DNA of 64,000 nucleotides, taken from positions 112,962 through 176,961 of the forward strand of contig SUYH01000008.1 in NCBI GenBank assembly GCA_015060535.1. Reading direction: 5' to 3'. The position numbers and the translations under genes are program-made. This DNA comes from Prevotella sp. Lineage in GTDB: Bacteria; Bacteroidota; Bacteroidia; Bacteroidales; Bacteroidaceae. Under the pieces are notes generated by a model. That model saw only the letters and a list, made by a program, of their open reading frames with translations, did not search any database and was not told the origin of the DNA. Within the stretch, counting starts at the first letter, position 1, and every line of letters begins with the position of its first letter. Positions 60,365 through 64,000 of the stretch are shown here, in pieces.

Positions 60365-61329
60365 TAGAATGCGGAGGCTTTGAGCCGGAGGCCTGACGAC
60401 TCGTCGAGACCAAACATCAGATTCATGTTCTGGACGGCTTGGCCTACAGCGCCTTTCAGGAGGTTGTCGATAGCTGAGGTGACGAGCACCTTCCCCTCGA
60501 AGCAGTCGACGTGTACCAAGGCTTTGTTGGTGTTTACCACCTGTTTCAGGTCGATGGCCTTGTCGCTGTAGTGGGTGAATGCGGCCTCCTTGTAGAAATC
60601 CTTGTATGCTGCCACGATATCGCTGCCTTCCGTCTGCGTCTTGATGACGGCTGTACAGAAGATGCCACGGGCAAAGTCGCCACGATAGGGGATGAAGTCT
60701 ATGTCGGCGTCGAGGCTGCCCTGTACTTGAACCAGCGACTGCTTGATCTCAGCCAGATGTTGATGGGTGAATGCCTTATAGATGCTCAGGTTGTTATTAC
60801 GCCAGGAGAAGTGGGTGGTAGCACCGGGCTTCTGGCCTGCACCTGTAGAACCGGTAATGGCATTGACGGCCACATCTTTCTTGAGCAGTCCCATCTTGGC
60901 AGCAGGCAACAGGGCTACCTGTATGGCTGTAGCGAAGCAGCCTGGGTTGGCAACATGCTGTGCCTTCTGAATGGCGGCTTTGTTGATTTCGGGCAGACCA
61001 TAGACATAATCGTGGTCGCCCTTGATGCGGAAATCCTGTGCCAAGTCGATAATCTTGACGTTGGCAGGGATGCTATGTTCTTTGAGGAACTGTTCGCTCT
61101 TGCCGTGACCGAAGCAGAAGAAAACGACGTCGACCTGATCAAAGGGCATTTCGTCAGTAAACTTGAGGTCGGTGTCGCCAATGAGTCCTTCATGTACGTC
61201 GCTGACCAGATTGCCGGCATTACTCTCTGAGTTGGCAAACACAATCTCTGCTTCCGGATGGTTCAGCAGCAGACGGATGAGTTCTCCGCCTGTGTAGCCT
61301 GCTGCACCTAAAATCCCCACCTTGATCAT
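60364..61329 (-). CDS. argC: N-acyl-gamma-glutamyl-phosphate reductase
   Basis: A 321-residue NADPH-dependent reductase: VGILGAAGYTGGELIRLL is the Rossmann motif, HVANPGCFATA carries the catalytic Cys131, and AFTHQHLAEI holds the active-site His. It reduces N-acylglutamyl phosphate. The start overlaps the argG stop (ATGA). The stop codon sits inside the right arm of the 27-bp inverted repeat. Confidence 0.95.
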   Translation of the reverse strand: MIKVGILGAAGYTGGELIRLLLNHPEAEIVFANSESNAGNLVSDVHEGLIGDTDLKFTDEMPFDQVDVVFFCFGHGKSEQFLKEHSIPANVKIIDLAQDFRIKGDHDYVYGLPEINKAAIQKAQHVANPGCFATAIQVALLPAAKMGLLKKDVAVNAITGSTGAGQKPGATTHFSWRNNNLSIYKAFTHQHLAEIKQSLVQVQGSLDADIDFIPYRGDFARGIFCTAVIKTQTEGSDIVAAYKDFYKEAAFTHYSDKAIDLKQVVNTNKALVHVDCFEGKVLVTSAIDNLLKGAVGQAVQNMNLMFGLDESSGLRLKASAF

Positions 61330-62528
61330 CTCTTCTCGTCTTTATGGATACCGTAATAGACGCGGAGTGGGGTAGAACTGACCTTGATGAAGCCCTTGGC
61401 CTCGTCGGCAGTCCATCCGGTCTGTGTCTCACCATACTCGCCGAGCTTCGACTTCGTCAGGTCGTTAGCGGAGTCGATACCTACGGTCTCGAAGCCGTAG
61501 GGACGCAGCTTCAGGATGGCTGTACCCGTCACGTTGCGCTGGCTGGAGGTCAGCATGGCCTCGATATCGGGCATGACTGGCTCCAGATACTGGCTCTCGT
61601 GCAGGAACATCCCGTACCAGTTGGCTACCTGGTCTTTCCAGTACTGCTGCCACTTGGAGAGGGTTGACTTCTCCAACAGGCGGTGAGCCTCGATAATCAG
61701 TTTGGGGGCTGCGGCTTCGAAACCTACGCGGCCCTTGATGCCGATGATGGTATCGCCCACATTGGCGTCACGACCAATGGCATAGCTGGCACCAATCTCC
61801 TCAATCTTCTGGATGGCCTTGATGTGGTCGGTGAATGTCTCGCCGTTGACACCAACGATCTCGCCCTTCTCGAACTGGATCTTCAGCAGGGCGTCTTCCT
61901 TGGCGGTCACGTGCTTCAGGTAAGCCTCCTCGGGCAGTCCTTGTGTGGGGTCGAGCAGCTCGCCACCGCAGATAGAGGTTCCCCAGATGCCTACGTTGTA
62001 GCTGTACTTCAGCTTGGTGAAGTCGGCAAAGTAGCCGTTGGCATTCAGGTAGTCGACCTCTTCCTTACGGGTCAGATTCCTGTCGCGGGTCAGCGTGATT
62101 ATCTCAACGCCAGGGGCCATCACGAGGAAGGTCATGTCGAACCGGATCTGGTCGTTGCCGGCGCCTGTAGAACCGTGGGCAATGGCGTCAGCACCAATCT
62201 CCTTGGCGTAACGGGCAATGGCTATGGCCTGGAAGATGCGCTCGCTGGAAACGCTGATGGGGTAACAGTTGTTGCGCAGCACATTACCGAAAATCATGTA
62301 TTTCAGCGACTTCTCGTAATACTCCTGCGTCACGTCGAGGGTGACGTATTTCACTGCGCCCAGCTTATAGGCGTTCTCTTCGTTCTTCTTCAGCTGCTCG
62401 GCGGAGAAACCACCGGTATTGGCGCAGGCTGCATAAACCTCATAACCTAACTCTTTGGTCAGATACATCACATTGTAGCTGGTGTCAAGTCCACCACTGA
62501 AGGCTACTACTACTTTCTTCTTGCTCAT
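61326..62528 (-). CDS. argG: Argininosuccinate synthase
   Basis: A 400-residue enzyme beginning KKKVVVAFSGGLDTSYNVMYL, the N-type ATP pyrophosphatase loop, with AHGSTGAGNDQIRFD for citrulline and aspartate binding. It joins citrulline and aspartate. The sequence belongs to the shorter argininosuccinate synthase branch seen in Bacteroidetes. It begins 4 bases after the GNAT gene end. Confidence 0.95.
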   Translation of the reverse strand: MSKKKVVVAFSGGLDTSYNVMYLTKELGYEVYAACANTGGFSAEQLKKNEENAYKLGAVKYVTLDVTQEYYEKSLKYMIFGNVLRNNCYPISVSSERIFQAIAIARYAKEIGADAIAHGSTGAGNDQIRFDMTFLVMAPGVEIITLTRDRNLTRKEEVDYLNANGYFADFTKLKYSYNVGIWGTSICGGELLDPTQGLPEEAYLKHVTAKEDALLKIQFEKGEIVGVNGETFTDHIKAIQKIEEIGASYAIGRDANVGDTIIGIKGRVGFEAAAPKLIIEAHRLLEKSTLSKWQQYWKDQVANWYGMFLHESQYLEPVMPDIEAMLTSSQRNVTGTAILKLRPYGFETVGIDSANDLTKSKLGEYGETQTGWTADEAKGFIKVSSTPLRVYYGIHKDEKR

Positions 62529-62532
62529 ATCT

Positions 62533-63132
62533 TTAATTATCTAATTTTTTAATTCTTTCAATGACATCTTCGGGAATCTTGGCGGGCAAGTGCTCCTCGG
62601 GATCATACAACATGGCCGTGCAGATGCAATACTTGCGACCGGTGCGGTGTAGCACGTCTACGTTGACACATCCTTCACATCCTCGCCAGAAGGCCTCGTC
62701 GTCGGTCAGGTCGGCAAAGGTGACAGGCTGGTAACCCAGCTCTGTGTTCATCTTCATCACCGCCGCACCACTGGTCAGCGAGAATATCTTGGCGTGTGGC
62801 CAGCGGGTACGGGCCAGCGAGAAGGTCATATCCTTGATCTTCTTGGCAACACCAAGTCCGCGGAAGTCGGGATGTACAATCAGACCGGAGGTGGTCACGT
62901 ATTGCTTGTTGCCCCATGTCTCGATATAGCTGAATCCGGCAAAGCGGTCGCCCGACAGGGCAATTACGGCCTTGGCTTCTTTCATCTTAGTGGCCAGGTA
63001 TTCGTGTGTTCTCTTGGCAATACCTGTCCCCCTGACCTTGGCGGCGTCGGCTATCGTCTGCAGGATGGTGTCTACATATGCCTCGTGCTCCGGACCGGCC
63101 ACCAATACTTTTATTTCTTCTTTCTGTTCCAT
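62533..63132 (-). CDS. GNAT acyltransferase, probable N-acylglutamate synthase of the arginine pathway
   Basis: A 199-residue GNAT-fold protein: TSGLIVHPDFRGLGVAKKIKDM is the acyl-CoA binding motif A, and the C-terminus has CEGCVNVDVLHRTGRKYCICTAMLYDP, a cysteine-rich extension. It lies between argR and argG with gaps of 11 and 4 bases. No classical argA or argJ is in the window. From memory, a homologue in the same position in Bacteroides thetaiotaomicron was assigned by fitness data as the N-succinylglutamate synthase that begins arginine synthesis. The activity here is inferred from that and from location. Confidence 0.75.
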   Translation of the reverse strand: MEQKEEIKVLVAGPEHEAYVDTILQTIADAAKVRGTGIAKRTHEYLATKMKEAKAVIALSGDRFAGFSYIETWGNKQYVTTSGLIVHPDFRGLGVAKKIKDMTFSLARTRWPHAKIFSLTSGAAVMKMNTELGYQPVTFADLTDDEAFWRGCEGCVNVDVLHRTGRKYCICTAMLYDPEEHLPAKIPEDVIERIKKLDN

Positions 63133-63143
63133 TTAATGATGCA

Positions 63144-63620
63144 TTATTTCATATTGGGCACAACTTCGCTCAGCGCCTCTATTACCTCGTCCTTTGTCAC
63201 CCCTTGTTTGATGACGATAAAGATGGTGTCGTCGCCGGCTATGGTTCCCAGTATCTCGTCGATGTGGTTGTTGTCAATGTTGTATGCTATCGAGCTGGCG
63301 TAACCGGGACGTGTCCTGATGACGCCCATGTTGCCGGAGAAATTGATGCTCAGAAAACCGGGCACCTCCATCATCTCCTTGACTGTGTGAGGAGTGGGGA
63401 TACGCTTGTACATGGTGTCGTTGGGCAGTACATATACGTAGTTGCCACGCATTGACGCTGCCTTGGCTACTTTCAGCTGTTTCAAATCACGGCTAAGCGT
63501 TGCCTGGGTAAGTCGGAAACCTTCTTTCTTCAAAGCATTGAGAAGCTCGTCTTGACTACCTAACTCTTGGCTGGAAATAATCATTCTCAGGGCTTCTAGC
63601 CTGTCGTTCTTTACTTTCAT
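63144..63620 (-). CDS. argR: Arginine repressor
   Basis: A 158-residue ArgR: an N-terminal winged helix (SSQELGSQDELLNALKKEGFRLTQATLSRDLKQLKVAK) and a C-terminal arginine-binding trimerisation domain ending IAGDDTIFIVIKQGVTKDEVIEAL, where GDDT holds the Asp residues that bind arginine. It heads the argR-GNAT-argG-argC unit and probably controls it and the argD unit. Confidence 0.95.
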   Translation of the reverse strand: MKVKNDRLEALRMIISSQELGSQDELLNALKKEGFRLTQATLSRDLKQLKVAKAASMRGNYVYVLPNDTMYKRIPTPHTVKEMMEVPGFLSINFSGNMGVIRTRPGYASSIAYNIDNNHIDEILGTIAGDDTIFIVIKQGVTKDEVIEALSEVVPNMK

Positions 63621-63643
63621 CGTTGGTATATTTATTCAAACTG

Positions 63644-63679
63644 GGTGCAAAATTATACAAAAATATGCATTGCACCAAA
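63644..63679 (-). promoter_or_regulatory. argR promoter with a dyad, candidate ArgR site
   Basis: CAAAATTA (63648-63655) and CAAA (63676-63679) give TTTG-N20-TAATTTTG on the minus strand. GGTGCAA (63644-63650) and TTGCACC (63670-63676) are inverted copies over the same region, and the A+T-rich centre loosely resembles an ARG box. This would fit autoregulation but is not proof. The rest of 63680-63860 is A+T-rich with no gene seen. Confidence 0.55.
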
Positions 63680-63863
63680 CTTTTGCTTGTCTTTTTTTAC
63701 GTTAAAGTGCTTTTTTGTGAATGAATCCACTTCTCGCGTCCTTGTAAGTTTAGATTATTGTTCGCGCGCGTATAATATAATAAGGTATAGTTCGTTTCTG
63801 AGTTGATGTAAATCAAGAACGAAAAAGAAATTTCGCTTTTTAGCAAAAAAAACTTGGAAAAAA

Positions 63864-64000
63864 TTTGTGGAATCAAAAAATAGTCGTACCTTTGCATCCG
63901 CTTTCAGGGTTAGACCTGTGAGTAACGAAAGAAAGAGTTCTTTGAAAGTCTTACATAAAACAGAAGAAGTAGTAGTACAAGAAGCGGAAGTGTACGCCCC
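63864..64000 (+). promoter_or_regulatory. Strong promoter and leader, probably of an rRNA operon
   Basis: TTTG (63864-63867), 19-bp spacer, TACCTTTG (63887-63894) form an ideal promoter preceded by A tracts. The leader contains GAGTTCTTTGAAAGTC and AAGTAGTAGTACAAGAAGCGG, which resemble the boxA-like and pre-16S sequences of Bacteroidales rRNA operons. No protein start is visible before the window ends. The 16S gene itself is outside the window, so this is an inference. Confidence 0.6.

Noticed and set aside
63697..63897. 66-codon minus-strand frame upstream of argR
   Set aside because: It lies in A+T-rich promoter DNA, crosses the presumed rRNA promoter and has no recognisable features.

Overview
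The window looks like chromosomal DNA of a gut or rumen Bacteroidales bacterium of the Prevotella/Segatella/Xylanibacter type. Many genes are preceded by the Bacteroidetes promoter (-7 box TAnnTTTG, often with a TTTG box 19-20 bp upstream) and mostly lack Shine-Dalgarno sequences. The gene content also fits: a PorT-like outer-membrane protein, the GGGtGRT/NifU-like pair, a U32 peptidase, secreted pectin and beta-glucan enzymes, and the Bacteroides-type arginine locus built around a succinylornithine-type carbamoyltransferase. I see no phage, insertion sequence or CRISPR array.

Layout. 1-1851: end of a 5'-nucleotidase-like phosphatase, porT, a small 2[4Fe-4S] ferredoxin. 1928-12671: a surface-glycan block with GT90, GT4, two GT2, a capsule-type transferase, an LpxL-like acyltransferase, a WaaE-like GT2, and a GtrA flippase/GtrB synthase set with two GT87-type membrane transferases. 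12682-13547: HIT protein and GreA. 13904-17360: secreted GH3 and GH5 glycosidases. 17801-24839: PAP2 phosphatase, hemolysin-III-like protein, CoA transferase, CysS, a C1-like lipoprotein peptidase, U32 and SufE. 24836-27419: two histidine-phosphatase paralogues, one without its catalytic residues. 27498-32191: an unknown protein, then RpoN, a PAP2-like membrane protein, PurE and IspG. 32195-40824: GNAT-like protein, a pectin group (KdgF-like cupin, PL10 lyase, EamA transporter), a UPF1-like helicase, a CMP-kinase-like protein, an RluA-type synthase and a Dabb protein. 40825-46785: a repeat-rich accessory stretch with three unknown envelope genes, a decayed toxin-antitoxin remnant and a STAND-like ATPase. 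46786-49306: Fe-S/cysteine proteins and tRNA-Pro. 49427-51579: two pectin methylesterases. 51571-63620: the arginine/proline locus ending at argR. 63864-64000: a strong promoter and leader resembling the start of an rRNA operon.

How the genes work together. The arginine/proline locus probably forms two transcription units, argR-GNAT-argG-argC and argD-proC-xre-acs-proB-proA-argF'-aldolase, with ATGA overlaps at many junctions. The GH5-GH3 pair would cut beta-glucan to glucose. PL10, the KdgF-like cupin and the two CE8 esterases act on pectin. The glycan block would build and decorate lipopolysaccharide or capsule.

The least expected features are mostly small or non-coding. They are three divergent promoter pairs with identical 12-bp spacing, heptanucleotide tandem repeats at several loci (one inside a coding frame), a candidate small RNA and a terminator-like hairpin before greA, a dispersed leader element with two short dyads, a 248-bp element with perfect terminal inverted repeats and G-quadruplex motifs, a 27-bp inverted repeat enclosing a 40-bp palindrome behind argC, a probable pseudophosphatase next to its active paralogue, and a long structured leader ahead of a 54-residue membrane protein.
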